64,000 nt of DNA from Castanea sativa (lineage: Eukaryota > Streptophyta > Magnoliopsida > Fagales > Fagaceae). Both the position numbers and the translations under genes were made by a program. Position 1 is the first letter of the stretch, and every line of letters starts with the position of its first letter. The DNA is taken from contig NC_134017.1 in the NCBI RefSeq assembly GCF_040712315.1, forward strand, positions 7,408,001-7,472,000, written 5' to 3'. Shown here in pieces: positions 1-11,129 of the stretch. Below the pieces are notes generated by a model, which saw only the letters and a program-made list of their open reading frames with translations, was not told where the DNA came from and made no database searches.

Positions 1-640
1 GGATAATCCCAACTAAAATAGCAAAGGTATTAACTTTAATTTTAACTAAAACAAGTTCCCTCACAGTACAAGTACAAGATAAAGAGACTTAGGTTCATGC
101 AGCCCCACATTGATGAAGGAAAGGTCCAGCAGTCCCACATTAATGAATACAAAAACAAACAAAAAAACAAAACATAGATTTGCATTTAAATTGTCCTTGC
201 AACAACCCAATTTCAATTTTTTTTTTTTAAACCCTAGGTTTCAAAAAATCAGATGAACAGAGCATATGAAAGTAAAAAACCAAAACTTGAAGCTCACTTA
301 AGCAACAGATGAACCCATAATCAAAGCTCTTTCTTCCTCGGGTTACTTGCACGATCAAAGCCCAGATGGTTCTCGGTCTAGAGTCTCAAGTGAAGCGCAT
401 TGCATTGTGTAATATCTTCGTTTGGTGAGCAAGTTGGGTTGGATGGGAGTGAGTGTGTTTTGATCTATTTGGGCTTTTGTTTTTTACATATTCTGTGTTG
501 GAGTGACGGCTGAGGGAGAGGTGGGTTATGGCACAGTAACGGTGGGAATCACAGGTAGGTAAAGTGTCAAAATTTAAACCACGGGTAGGCACATCAAATT
601 AAAGGCAAACCACAGGTGAATAAAGTGTAATTATCCCTTA
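1..640. other. AT-rich intergenic sequence, no gene seen
   Basis: I see no supported coding region. The stretch is AT-rich with short homopolymers. A short imperfect duplication of a CCCACATT-containing phrase lies near 103-145. Open frames here are short and of low complexity, so I regard them as chance. Confidence 0.5.
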
Positions 641-916
641 ATTTTTCTCCAAAAAATAGAGATGCTTTATCTATCATGTATAATTAAAAAAAATAATTAG
701 TAGAAATTTCAACCCAAAAACCAAACCCACGATTATCAACGTGAGTCTAACATACCCAATAAAAATTTATTGTTCCCTGGGCTGGAAGACATAGGTTGCA
801 TCTTTGATTTTTCTCCAAAAAAATAGAGATGTTTTATCTGCCATGTATAATAAAAAAAAAATAATTAGTAGAAATTTCAACCCAAAAACCCAACCCCCGA
901 TTATCAACGTGAGTCT
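641..916. repeat. Pair of ~110-bp direct repeats
   Basis: Positions 641-748 and 807-916 are near-identical. Both start ATTTTTCTCC and end at GTGAGTCT, and they are separated by 58 bp. This is a simple local duplication with no coding potential. Confidence 0.85.
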
Positions 917-1244
917 CTTTTTTTTCAAAGTTAGTCTTTTTTCTTTTTTCTTTTTTGTTGAGTCCTATCATGATTTTTGTTTTTATATAGATTATCAACA
1001 TTTAAGATAGAGTTTCACTCATTTTTAAGTTTTTATTAAACAAAAATAATTTTATTTAAAAAAATGATAATGTTGAGTTTGAGTTTAAGTTGGGCTTATT
1101 AAAGAAATAGAGTTTCATTCCTGGTTAATTTTAAACTAAAAATAATAATTTTATTTAAAAAATAATGATTTTATTTAAATAAAATGATAATTTTATTTAA
1201 ATATTATACTGACGTGAAAAATTGTGAGAGTTTCAGAGGTTTCG

Positions 1245-1263
1245 ATTATATATATATATATAG

Positions 1264-1303
<40 letters not shown>
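1245..1303. repeat. (TA)n followed by (ATT)n microsatellite
   Basis: A short TA run is followed by about a dozen TTA/ATT triplets. It is a simple sequence repeat and likely length-polymorphic. Confidence 0.9.
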
Positions 1304-1307
<4 letters not shown>

Positions 1308-1509
1308 ACTTAAGGCTTTGACTTAGTTTTGACTTCTTCTTTTTTAATTTTAACTTCCACATTTTTACAAATCAGTATTATTTAAAAAAACTTATTATGT
1401 CTGACCCAAAAATTTTACTGTAGCTTAAAAAAAAAAAACTAAAATCCTCAAACACTCTGGAAAAAACCTGACTACAACACCAATACACATAAAACCCCCA
1501 AACTGAAAA

Positions 1510-2830
1510 GAGAAAACCTTCAGTAAGGAGCTGGCGTAAAGAGCCTTCTTTACGCCACCAATGAATAAACGCCACATCATATTTCTATTGAAAACCCAAT
1601 GCACTCGAACACACACAATTATAACCCAATCTCAAACACGTATCAGACTTGAAGAACTAAACAGCTCCAACGCCTAAACCCATTCCACCTCCTCTCCTTA
1701 TACCATCGGACCTCCACCTCGCCATTGAAGCTGCCACACATGTCGGTTAGGAGCTGGCGTCGCCGCACCGGAGCTCCACCTCGTCGTTCAAGGTTTCTTA
1801 CTTAATGGATCTTCGTTATTTTGATTCTTTTGGCTCTATACTTGTTGTTAACATTATGGGTTTGCCTTTTTCTCATCTGGGTGTTGATTAGTTATTGATT
1901 TTTCTCTTCTAAACGTTGATTTCTAATGTGGGTGTATATTTGTTATCAATTTGTGATTGTTCTTTTTGTGATTTCTAAACGATGCTGGTTTGGCAATATG
2001 ATTCTTGATTTTGGGCGATTCTTGGTCATATATTGACTACTTGTTCTTGTTTTGACATGAATGTATTATATGAGTGTGTTATCTAGAATAGAAGGGGAAA
2101 AATTTTAGTCTTTCTTTCCTATTTTGTGGCTTTTCAGTTTTCTGTGTGGGTGTTTTATTTGCTTTATGTTGGTTGGTATATAGCCCACAAAGCAAATATA
2201 AGATTGTGAGGAGTGTATGGAGATTTAGTTAGTTAGTTACAATTCCAAGCATGTTAATCACATGTAGCACATGTTTGAATTATTAATACACATGGGGAAT
2301 AATAGAACCAATGTTAATCACATTTAGCACATGTTGGAATTATTAATGCACATGAGGATTAATAGAACCAATAGAATGAGATCATGTGGGCCAATGAGAT
2401 TAGAGACAATCTCCTATAAATACATGATTGTGATCCAATATGAGATATCAATTGAAGAACAAACCAACTTCTTAGTGTATTAGTGCATCTCTCTCTTTCT
2501 TTTAATCTCTCTATTTCTCTATGGAAGGTAACTACCTCGAATTAAGTCAATTTCCCTACAATTCCCATCAATCCCCCTACAATTCATACTCATCCCCATT
2601 AGGAACCTCTAGTTCCTAACAAGGAGAGGAGAGGAGGAGATGAAATGGGTTTAGACGTTGGAGCTATTTAGTTCTTTAGGCCTGATTGTGTTTGAGGATT
2701 TTGAGTTTAATTGAGTTATAATTATGTGTGCTAGAGTGTATTGGGTTTTCAATAGAAATATGATGTGGTATTTATTTATTGGTGGCATAAAGAAGGCTCT
2801 TTATGCCAGCTCCTAACCGAAGGTTCTCTC
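1510..2830. mobile_element. Fold-back (long inverted repeat) element
   Basis: The arms at about 1510-1705 and 2620-2830 are inverted copies of each other. Each arm has near its outer end a perfect 11-bp hairpin stem, TGGCGTAAAGA with its complement at 1532-1557, and the TGGCATAAAGA version at 2783-2808. The centre is unrelated and includes an LTR-like insert. No transposase frame is visible. I cannot assign a superfamily because no clean target-site duplication is seen; a Mutator-like or fold-back element is possible. Confidence 0.65.
2251..2621 (+). mobile_element. Solo-LTR-like fragment with 60-bp tandem duplication
   Basis: The sequence from TGTTGGAATT at 2332 to a terminal CTAACA at 2621 resembles a Copia-type LTR. 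It has a TATA-like CTATAAATACA near 2412, then a CT-rich stretch. Positions 2251-2310 and 2311-2370 are two 60-bp tandem copies, which looks like a U3 duplication. No primer-binding site, internal domain or target duplication is seen, so the LTR assignment is tentative. Its right end abuts exactly the inner end of the right fold-back arm. Confidence 0.45.
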
Positions 2831-3559
2831 GACTGAAAAACCCTATTGCTCAATTGCTCTCTTCTCTCTCCATCCAATCGCTATCTCCAAAATTTCTACC
2901 TTTGCCGGTCTTTTTGTTTACCAAAGGGTGGTTTTATTACTATTCTTTGAGGCAAGCTTGCTTTCACTCTCTCTATTGGCGTCGCAACATTCATTTATAT
3001 ATATTTGTGATAAAAAGCCACTCTTATTTGACTCTCTTTCAATAACAAATTTTTCTCCTTTTCTCAACCTTCAACCCCTAATATTTATCCAATCTCCATC
3101 GTTTCCACCAACCCTCCCCTGTTACTGCCTTCAGTCATCAATTTGCTACCCTCACCGAATCTACTTCTCCCCTTTCTTTCTTTTCTCTAATTTACAAACA
3201 AAACCCGATAACCTCTCTATCCCTCATAAGCCAAACCAAACCATTCGAGTGCTTTTTGATATATTACTATCAGACCCACAAATGTCTCTCGCCAATTCTC
3301 ACTTCCTTCCTCTCCTAATATTGCGCCTTTGTCCTCTACGGCAACGAGTATACTCCTCCATTCCCGACTATGCTCTAGTAACAAGGTCAGGTCAGGCGCT
3401 CCAAGATTGGGTTTTTTTTTTCTTAAATTTTTTAATAATCATGAAGTGGGCTGAGTTATGATTTTGATAAGCTACCTTATAGTTTTTACTTGGCGAATTC
3501 ACTTTTGATTAGAATATGGGAAGAGCTAAGCTAATGTTGTTTCTAGAAAAATTTTGGAG

Positions 3560-3800
3560 TTGGGTATTGTCAAAGAGTTTGGAGAACTTAGTCTATCAAA
3601 GGATTTAGTTGCTGGCTTTTGATTTGAATGTATTTGTGGGTAGTTCTTTGATAAGATTATATGCAGCAGTGGTTGCAACAATAATGCTTGATGTGTGTTT
3701 GATAAAATGCCTCGAGAAGATCATATTATATGAAAATATTTTGCTAAATGGTTTACTTATTGTAGTAATTCTCTAGAGCTTTTTTTGAAATCAGATTAGC
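3560..3800 (+). pseudogene. Pentatricopeptide-repeat (PPR) protein pseudogene fragment
   Basis: One frame reads LAFDLNVFVGSSLIRLYA. After a frameshift, another reads CVFDKMPREDHII and then an ILLNG segment. This is the canonical register of plant organelle PPR proteins (FVGSSLI.LYA, then VFDKMPERD, then WN.MLNGY). At least one frameshift and several stops interrupt it, and no start or downstream repeats survive. Intact family members bind organellar RNA; this relic cannot. The open frame upstream (3283-3410) might be a decayed N-terminus, but I cannot confirm that. Confidence 0.7.
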
Positions 3801-4623
3801 ATGTGCATGAATTGCTTACTTATTGGGTTAATAATAGATTGTTAGTGTTTAATTGGAACAAAAGCTAAGTTTGAAATTGATCCAATCAAACTTATCCAAC
3901 ATAATCCAACATAGGCATTTTTGCATGGCAACTGCTAGGTCCTAAGAATGGCCTTAAGTTCAAGTTTTGTACAAGTTGCCTCGAGGTCCACTTAAGTTTG
4001 TAGCCTAAGATATATGGTTATTTATAATTGTATAATTATGGCACGTAAGGATTGATCTGAAAGTATGTATGTAATCAGCTATATGTGCTGATTCAATAAT
4101 TACAGAGTATGGCCTGCATGATTGAATTTATGGCCTATGGGACCAGGGTTAGTGTTAGATTTGGCCCTTATTCCCAATGTTAACCATGCAATTCATTTTG
4201 TTATGAGTTTTCCTTGATAAGTTGTTGATAGCATGGTCCTTAGAAATCAAATATTTTTAAATTTGTGATTGCCCTTTCCTACTGCTTGCAGTTCAGTTGT
4301 ACGGCCATGTTGTAGTTTTTGAAAGTTTTTGAGCACCATGCTTAGTAGCAAAAAAGAAAAAAAAAATTTAATGTTATGCAGAAGGTAGAAGTGTTTAAGG
4401 GTATGAAACTGCCTTGAGTACTGTTTCTTTTTTGGGAATTTTGGTTGACAAGGCCAATGATAGGAGGGTTTAAACCTTGGTTTTCCTCCTTATGTGTTTA
4501 TTTTCTTGCTCAAACAAGTATTAGAAGTCTAATGAAATTTTTGATTGGTTAGTATGGTTTTTTACACAAGTTTTGTAATCATGTTGACTCGCCCAATATT
4601 TTTTTCGTAATGGCTTATGAAAG
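3801..4623. other. Intergenic sequence, no gene seen
   Basis: AT-rich sequence with stops in all frames. I found no domain-like peptide. It may be degraded flank of the PPR relic. Confidence 0.4.
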
Positions 4624-4960
4624 CTAGGTTGCACCGACACGCCATTTTTGGCATCGTGTCGGTGTCCGACACGTGTCGAACACTGGAACCAATATGACTC
4701 GCCGAACTTCGGTGTTCGAGCAGTGTCTTTTTTTTTTTTTTCTTTTTTTGCATCTCCAACACGGCTCTGACACATCCGACACGCCAGCAATGAAAAAAAA
4801 GAAAAGAAAAGAAGAAAATCACAGATTTTGAAACCCACATCTCAAGTTCTCAACCCACCCTCCCTCTAACCTCTGCTCACTGCCGCTGGCCTCTATCCCT
4901 CGTTGGAGCTAGATCGGGCCGATCGGCGAGCTCCATAGACGTCGATGCCACCCTTGTCCC

Positions 4961-4994
<34 letters not shown>

Positions 4995-5478
4995 GGCATG
5001 GACAACAGGTCCGACCACTTCTCTTCTCTCTCTCTGTTTTTTTTTTCTTTCTTTCTTTCAGATGTTTGGGTGAATTTGAATGGGTTACTATTTACTAACG
5101 CGTTTTGTGTTATAACTTATAACACGTTTTGTGTGAGTGTGTGTGTGTGTGTGTGTTTTTAATCCCACGTATAAGTCACTGTGTTATACTTATTATTATG
5201 AATTTTTTTTAAAATTTTTTTTGTTTCTTCACTCAGCCTTTTATTTTTCCTTATAAATTATAATGTTTATTATGAATTTAGTGATTTTTTTTTGTGTGTA
5301 GTCCTTACATAATTTAAATTCTAGACATAAACATATTTTTTTGTCTAAAAATATTAAAAAATAGGCATAAATATAAAATTTAATTAATTATTTAATTGTA
5401 GTGTCCACGCCGTGTCGTATCCTTATTTTTCAAAAATTGCCGAATCCCCGTGTCCGTGTTTGTGTCCGTGCATCATAG
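4624..5478 (+). mobile_element. Non-autonomous hAT element, copy 1
   Basis: The 855-bp element starts CTAGGTTGCACCGACACG and ends GTGTCCGTGCATCATAG. It is flanked on both sides by the perfect 8-bp target duplication TATGAAAG (4616-4623 and 5479-5486). The termini form imperfect inverted repeats of about 17 bp. An 8-bp duplication is the hallmark of the hAT superfamily. The inside holds GC-rich sequence, a CT microsatellite and poly-T tracts but no transposase. Open frames inside are low-complexity artefacts. Confidence 0.88.
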
Positions 5479-5486
5479 TATGAAAG

Positions 5487-6476
5487 TGATCAAGTCTGCT
5501 AATCATAGCACTATCTAGCTCATTTTTTTTGAACCGGTGCATCCATGTCCTCTTAGGTCCCTTAAAATCAGGCTGACTTCTCACAAAAGCTTTCCTCTTT
5601 GCTTATCAGACTGTAGTTCACCATTAGGCCTGCTTCCTCCCATTGTATAGCATCCTGCTACCATCTTTTCAAAGTCACTGCCTTACAGTTTGACATCAAG
5701 AACATGTTTACCATGATCAGACTGGTCTTTCTCCAAAAGCTTTACCAGTAATGTTTCCATTTTTTTTTTTTTTTTTACTTCCAATTAAATATGATTTAGG
5801 CTTTTGGCATTTCAATTGGCTTGATTTTGATTTAGGGTCACGTTTGGGGGTGCTTTTATTTTGAATAATTAGCAGAGATAAATGAGGTAGAGTGGTATTT
5901 GATAATTCAATTATTCGGCGCATTGCCTTCTGTTTGGAAAAAAAATAATGGCAATTGCAAGGCCAGAACAACACAACAGGTTCAACACATTAGATATTTG
6001 TAAATCATTTTAACTTTTATTCAATTTAGTTTTAGTTTCAATTTTAATTTATTAACTGTTGTCAATTGACTTTTAGTTTTAGTATTATTGGTTTCTAAAG
6101 TCAATTTGGATTTAAAGAGTGCGATATGCACCCAAAAAATCTGTAAGTTATATTGTGTTTGTTTGTTAATATAATTCATAGTCGATAAAACACTTCCTCC
6201 CCGCTCTTTCTTTTGTCTAATTTAGATTTGTCTCTCTTCACTGCGAAAGCACTTCTCACGGTCCCAAAAATTCAAACTTTTGGGTATTGGATTTGGGTTG
6301 TGAGTTTTGTATTATAGTTGTGTTTACAGGTTGGTTGAATTGTGGGTTAGTTTGCAAAGCCAGCATTTGATCCATTACAATTTACAAAGTGGACAATTTG
6401 CCATTCAAGAAGCTTTGCTACTGGAGCCTATATTGGCATGCTAGAGATCGGTATGTGACATGTGATTACCCTTATC
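5487..6476. other. Intergenic sequence between two hAT copies
   Basis: No supported gene. AT-rich, with a poly-T run near 5760. The sequence is not obviously related to the flanking elements. Confidence 0.4.
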
Positions 6477-7316
6477 CTATGATGCATAGACACGGACACG
6501 GACATGAGAATTCGGCAATTTTTGAAAAATAAGGATACGACACGGCGTGGACACGACAATTAAATAATTAATTCAATTTTATATTTATGCATATTTTTAA
6601 ATATTTTTAGACAAAAAATATGTTTATGTCTAGAATTTAAATTATGTAAGGACTACACAAAAATAAATCACTAAATTCATTATAAACATTATAATTTATA
6701 AGGAAAAATAAAAGGCTAAGTGAAGAAACAAAATTTAAAAAAAAAAAAATCATAATAATAAGTATAACATAGTGACTTATACATGGGATTAAAAAAAAAA
6801 AAAAAACACACACACACACACACACACACACAAAACGCGTTATAAGTTATAACACAAAACGCGTTAGTAAATAGTGACCCATTCAGATTCACCCAAATAT
6901 TTGAAAGAAAGAAAAAAAAAACAGAGAGAGAGAAGAGAAGTGGTCAAACCTGTTGTCCACACCGAGAGAGACAGAGAGAGAGAGAGATCGGAAGGGACAA
7001 GGGTGGCGTCAACGTCTATGGAGCTCGCCAATTGGCCCGATCTAGCTCCGGCGAGGGACAGAGGCCAGCAGCAGCGGGCATAGGTTAGAGGGGGGGTGGG
7101 TTTAGAATTTGAGATGTGGGTTTCAAAATCTATGATTTTCTTCTTCTTCTTCTTTTTCATTGCTGGCGTGTCAGACGTGTCAAAGCTGCATCGGAGCCGT
7201 GTCGGAGATGCAAAAAAAAAAAAAAGAGAGACACTGCTTGGATATTGGAGTCCGACAAGTCGTATCGGTTTCGGTGTCTGACACAACACCAAAAATGGCA
7301 TGTCGGTGCAACCTAG
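6477..7316 (-). mobile_element. Non-autonomous hAT element, copy 2 (inverted)
   Basis: This 840-bp element is the same family as the copy at 4624-5478, in opposite orientation. It begins CTATGATGCATAGACACGG and ends GTCGGTGCAACCTAG. The flanks CCCTTATC (6469-6476) and CCTTTATC (7317-7324) are an 8-bp target duplication with one mismatch, so this insertion is somewhat old. It contains a CA microsatellite near 6808 and a GA tract. No transposase is present. Confidence 0.87.
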
Positions 7317-7560
7317 CCTTTATCTACTTTTTTGTTGTTAGCCCACCAAAAACGTAAATATTCTTTCAAACCATTAATATTGAACCATCACTTGCTTTAT
7401 ATTTTGTTCAGAAAGATTAAAATGCAGAATAGTTATAAATATACTACAAGTTGAACATTTATATGTCTGCAAATCACATTTACAAATATACAGAGACAGT
7501 AGTGTGTGTGGATGTGTGCAATTGAACCGTCTATCTTAATCGATTCCCTTACTCCTGCAG

Positions 7561-7688
7561 AAATATCTTATGAGGGTGGGCAACACCTTTACTTGCAATG
7601 TTGAGGTTGAGTTGCATGAAATAGAGATTGACTCTATTGATGTAACTAGAAAAGCAGAAGGATGCAGAAGAATGCACTATTATAATGG
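7561..7688 (+). other. Orphan exon-like segment of unknown gene
   Basis: An open 128-nt segment is preceded by a pyrimidine-rich TCCTGCAG and followed by GGTAAGTTT, a good acceptor/donor pair. It translates as KYLMRVGNTFTCNVEVELHE and continues open to the donor. I do not recognise the protein, and no partner exons are evident nearby. It may be an exon of a decayed gene or coincidence. Confidence 0.25.
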
Positions 7689-7689
7689 T

Positions 7690-8620
7690 AAGTTTTCTCT
7701 AATGGTCAAATTTGCATGAATTGCATGAAATAGCAAACTTCCTATGCCTTAGATATACCTTGCAACCATAGTCAAATCTATTTGAACTTGAATCTTCATT
7801 GCCTTCTCCCTTTAAGTTTTATTGTTTCTGAATATGCCTTAGTAAAAGGAAAACGTCACAAATACAATGAGATTATGGTTTTTGTAAGAAGAAACAATAG
7901 TCATGTGGATTTTGTTAGGTTTTACGAACTACATACATTATAGTAATAGTCATAAATAAATAAAAAAGTTCTAATAGTTAGAGTTAACATTATGAGACAA
8001 TGGTTTAAGTTTTTAGGTTTTTTCTTATTTTTTGGTCTAAATTTTGTGATTTTTTATTTGGCTTCATGTGCCCTTTTTGTTTTGTTAATTAAAGCTATGA
8101 TTTTTGGTTAGTTAAAATTGTTATTATGTGGGTTAATTCTTAAAAACTTGATTTTTTTACACTATTGCAAATCAGCCATTTAGTAGGTTTGCTCGTCATT
8201 CTTATTTCTGAAGTCTACCCAATATATTCTGATCAATACCTACAAATAAAATTAATTAAGAATGCATTGGATGCTATGAAAGCAAACTTAGTTGTTGATA
8301 TGACCCTTAGTTGAGAAAGAAAAGAAAAATTATGATGGGTTGATTAAAATTTGGTGTGTTTGATGCTCACTAATTGTTTATTAGGTTTAAGATAATTTTT
8401 CAGTTGACTCTTACTCAGATAACAACTCATATTGAGGGAACAATTTTGCTGGTAGTCTACAAAATTTTCAGGGAATCAATTAAGAAATATATAGAGGAAA
8501 AGAGACAAACATGGTTGCCGTTGTTCTCGATCTCTTACCTGGCCTCGACATCTCTCTAGGCTATTCTCAATTAATTTAGGTCTCTACATTAATAATGTAA
8601 TTAATTTTAGGTTCAGGTTT
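7690..8620. other. Intergenic sequence, no gene seen
   Basis: AT-rich with multiple stops in each frame. Nothing recognisable. Confidence 0.4.
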
Positions 8621-8624
8621 TGTA

Positions 8625-9985
8625 ATTTTCTTCCTCCCTATGTACTTTTTATCTCTTTTTACTATTCCTAAAGCTGTGGCTGCTAAATTGGAAAGTCTTC
8701 AAAGGAATTTTCTATGGGGGTCTTCGGAGGGGAGTTTCAAGTATCCTTTGGTGGCTTGAGAAAATGTGTGTTTACGTGTTGAGATGGGTGAATTGGGGAT
8801 AAGAAGTGTGGTGTCTTTCAATCAAGCTTTATTAGGGAAATGGCTGTGGAGATATGGTCATGAAGTTACCGATCTCTGGCGAAGAGTTATCTCTACTAAA
8901 TATGGCGAGAGGGTGGAGTACTAAAGTCTGCAGGAGGACTCATGGGTGTGGCCTTTGGAGAAGCATTAATGAAGGGTGGGAGAGCTTTTCTAAGCATCTA
9001 TCTTTTGTAGTGGGCGAAAGCACTCGTATCCGTTTTTGGCAGGATAGGTGGATTGGTAATAATACTCTAAAAGATCTCTATCCTGAGCTCTATGTGTGTT
9101 CAGTGATCAAGGATGCTTACATCTCTGAGGTCTTGTGGATTCCAGAAGGGGGTATTGTTAGAGTGTGGAATTTAAGGTTTTATAGAGCTTTTGAAGATTG
9201 GGAGTTGGCTGCTTCTTATTCTTTGCTTCAAGTTATCCAAACTCGTATTCCTCGGGATGAGAGGAGAGATACTCTTTGCTGGCGGCTAGAAGGTGATGGT
9301 AAGTTTGACACTCGGTCTTACTATAATGCGATTCGGGGTGATTCAAATTCTTTGTTTCCTTGGAAGGGGATTTGGAAACCAAAGATTCCTAAGCATGTGG
9401 TGGTCTTTTTGTGGACAGCTGCTCATGGTCAGATCCTCACTTTGGATAATCTAATGCTTAAGGATCGCCCCTTAACTAATTGGTGTTGTATGTATCGCTG
9501 TGATGGGGAGTTGGTAGACCACCTTCTTCTTCATTGTCCTGTTACTCATTCCCTATGGTCTTTTATGCTTCAGGCTTTTGGTTTTCATTGGGTCATGCCA
9601 GGTTCAATGGCAGGTTTGTTATCTTATTGGCATCAGTGGCTTGGAAAGCATAAGTTAGACATTTGAAATTTGGTTCAGGGTGCTTGTTATGGACTATGTG
9701 GTTGGAATGAAATCGCTGATCTTTTGAGGACAAGGAGAAAACGTTGGATGAATTAAAGGTGTTAAGTCATCGCAATCTTTTGGAGTGGTTGCGTTGTTAG
9801 GGTTTTACTGATTGTTTTTCGATCTTTGAGTTTATGTCTTCCCTTAGCTTTATTTCTTGATTTCCCTCTTAGTGTTGTGCTGTGTGCATTTTTTTTCGCT
9901 GTTGTTCATCATCATGAACATCTTGTACTTTTCTCTTTTTGTTTTATCATTAATATATTTTTTCTGTTTACCTATAAAAAAAAAA
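8625..9985 (+). mobile_element. 5'-truncated L1-type LINE (RT C-terminus and zf-RVT)
   Basis: Translation from about 8640 gives LSLFTIPKAVAAKLESLQRN followed by FLWG, the typical region after the reverse-transcriptase core. A TGA stop lies near 8758 and a frameshift near 8905. From 8902 the frame runs open to 9666 with RIRFWQDRWIG, W..IW....P.KH..FLW and a CD..L.DHLLLHCP zinc-finger signature (zf-RVT). The element ends in a short poly(A) at about 9976-9985. Frame damage and truncation make it inactive. I could not identify a target-site duplication. Confidence 0.88.
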
Positions 9986-10145
9986 GTCTTTGTTCTGTTT
10001 CTTCTTTTCCTCAAACCTATTGTAGTCTGCCTCCTCTGTAACTTCTCTTCCTGCAAACAAAATCCCAACAAAATTAGCGGTATTTTGCACCTAAGTTGTC
10101 CACCTATTTCAGACCTATGCACCACTCCTTTCAGTTCTGACTACA

Positions 10146-10147
<2 letters not shown>

Positions 10148-10204
<57 letters not shown>
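10148..10204. repeat. (CT)n microsatellite
   Basis: About 28 uninterrupted CT dinucleotides. A likely polymorphic simple repeat. Confidence 0.97.
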
Positions 10205-10206
<2 letters not shown>

Positions 10207-10474
10207 TATATGTGTATGCGAAGTTTGTCTTTTACAAGTTTTCAATGGGTAATATTTTGGTTTTGATTGGGATTGCTTAGGTTTTTTAAATTAGAGTGTG
10301 TTTTGAGAAGGATGTGCAAAGCAAGAGGCAGCCAAGAAGATATATGCTAGGTACAAGAAACTTTCCCTTCTAATTTTAATTGAGTTTTTGTTTTTGTGAA
10401 TTATGGTGGGGTAATGGCTTAGTTAAAATTTTACCCAATTTTCCTTGGAAGTGGGAATTTGGAGGAATATTTTT

Positions 10475-10625
10475 AGGGTGATTCAAGTGTGGTTATTAAT
10501 GCTCTACAGATTGGTTCAAAAAGTTCATCAACAACACCACCAGTTGTTGAAGAAGCTAAGGCCATATTTGCCCACTTGTGAGAATGGGAATTTCTACATA
10601 TGAGGAAGGATGCAAATGAAGCTGA
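10475..10625 (+). pseudogene. RNase H-like domain fragment
   Basis: Translation gives GDSSVVINALQIGSK, then VVEEAKAIFAHL, a stop, and EWEFLHMRKDANEADY. This matches the pattern of plant LINE-type or stand-alone RNase H domains (D-S..V..AL, ...A..L, ...F.HV.R.AN.AA). A stop interrupts it and no N-terminal D-G-A motif is seen. It is separated from the LINE at 8.6-10.0 kb by about 500 bp of unrelated DNA, so it may be an independent relic. Confidence 0.55.
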
Positions 10626-10967
10626 CTATCCTGAATGCCTAATGTATTAGGCAAGCAATACAAAATGTTTTAATGCTGTTGTGGTTTTGCTCTGTTATTA
10701 TTCTGTTTCATCATTGATAGCTATAAAGATTCTTTCTTTCTTTTTTTTTCTTTTTTTGGTGGCATATTGAGTTCCTGTTGGGTTTTCATTGTTGGTGGGA
10801 AAGTAACTTTTTCATCTTTATTTTAAAAAAAGTGGTTTTGAGAAATTCACAATTTACTAATCACTAACTTTTTGACATCTATGTCTCTCATTGTTCCCTT
10901 TTATTTGATATTTGTGGCTTAGGTGATCCTTTTTAATGTTTGGCTTATAAAAAACTTCTTTAAAGAT

Positions 10968-11105
10968 GTAACACCACTAATGGCAGTTGGTAAAAGGACT
11001 AATACAATTGAGTTTTAAAACTTGAGGGAACAATTATGCTCGCTTCAAACTTAAGAGACCAATTGCGCACATAGGGCAAACTTCAGGGACCACTTATCAA
11101 AAAAA
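10968..11105 (+). mobile_element. Short retroposed insertion with poly(A) and target duplication
   Basis: About 137 bp ending in a run of A is bracketed by direct repeats of AAAACTTCTTTAAAGAT (ending at 10967 and at 11124). Poly(A) plus a 17-bp or longer target duplication is the signature of target-primed reverse transcription by LINE machinery. I do not recognise the inserted sequence; a SINE or processed transcript fragment is likely. Confidence 0.65.
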
Positions 11106-11129
11106 AAAAAACTTCTTTAAAGATAACGT

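Noticed and set aside
2928..3461. 177-codon open frame rich in Ser, Leu and Phe
   Set aside because: Low-complexity CT-rich DNA with no consistent domain. Only the later PPR relic is supportable; the last third might be its decayed N-terminus but this cannot be shown.
4521..4840. 105- and 92-codon minus-strand frames, with similar frames at 6864-7357 and 50348-50914
   Set aside because: They fall within non-autonomous hAT copies and change frame between copies. They are not conserved proteins.
9826..10252. Hydrophobic frames in the LINE 3' UTR and the (CT)n microsatellite
   Set aside because: Composition is driven by the T-rich UTR and the CT repeat. No conserved residues.
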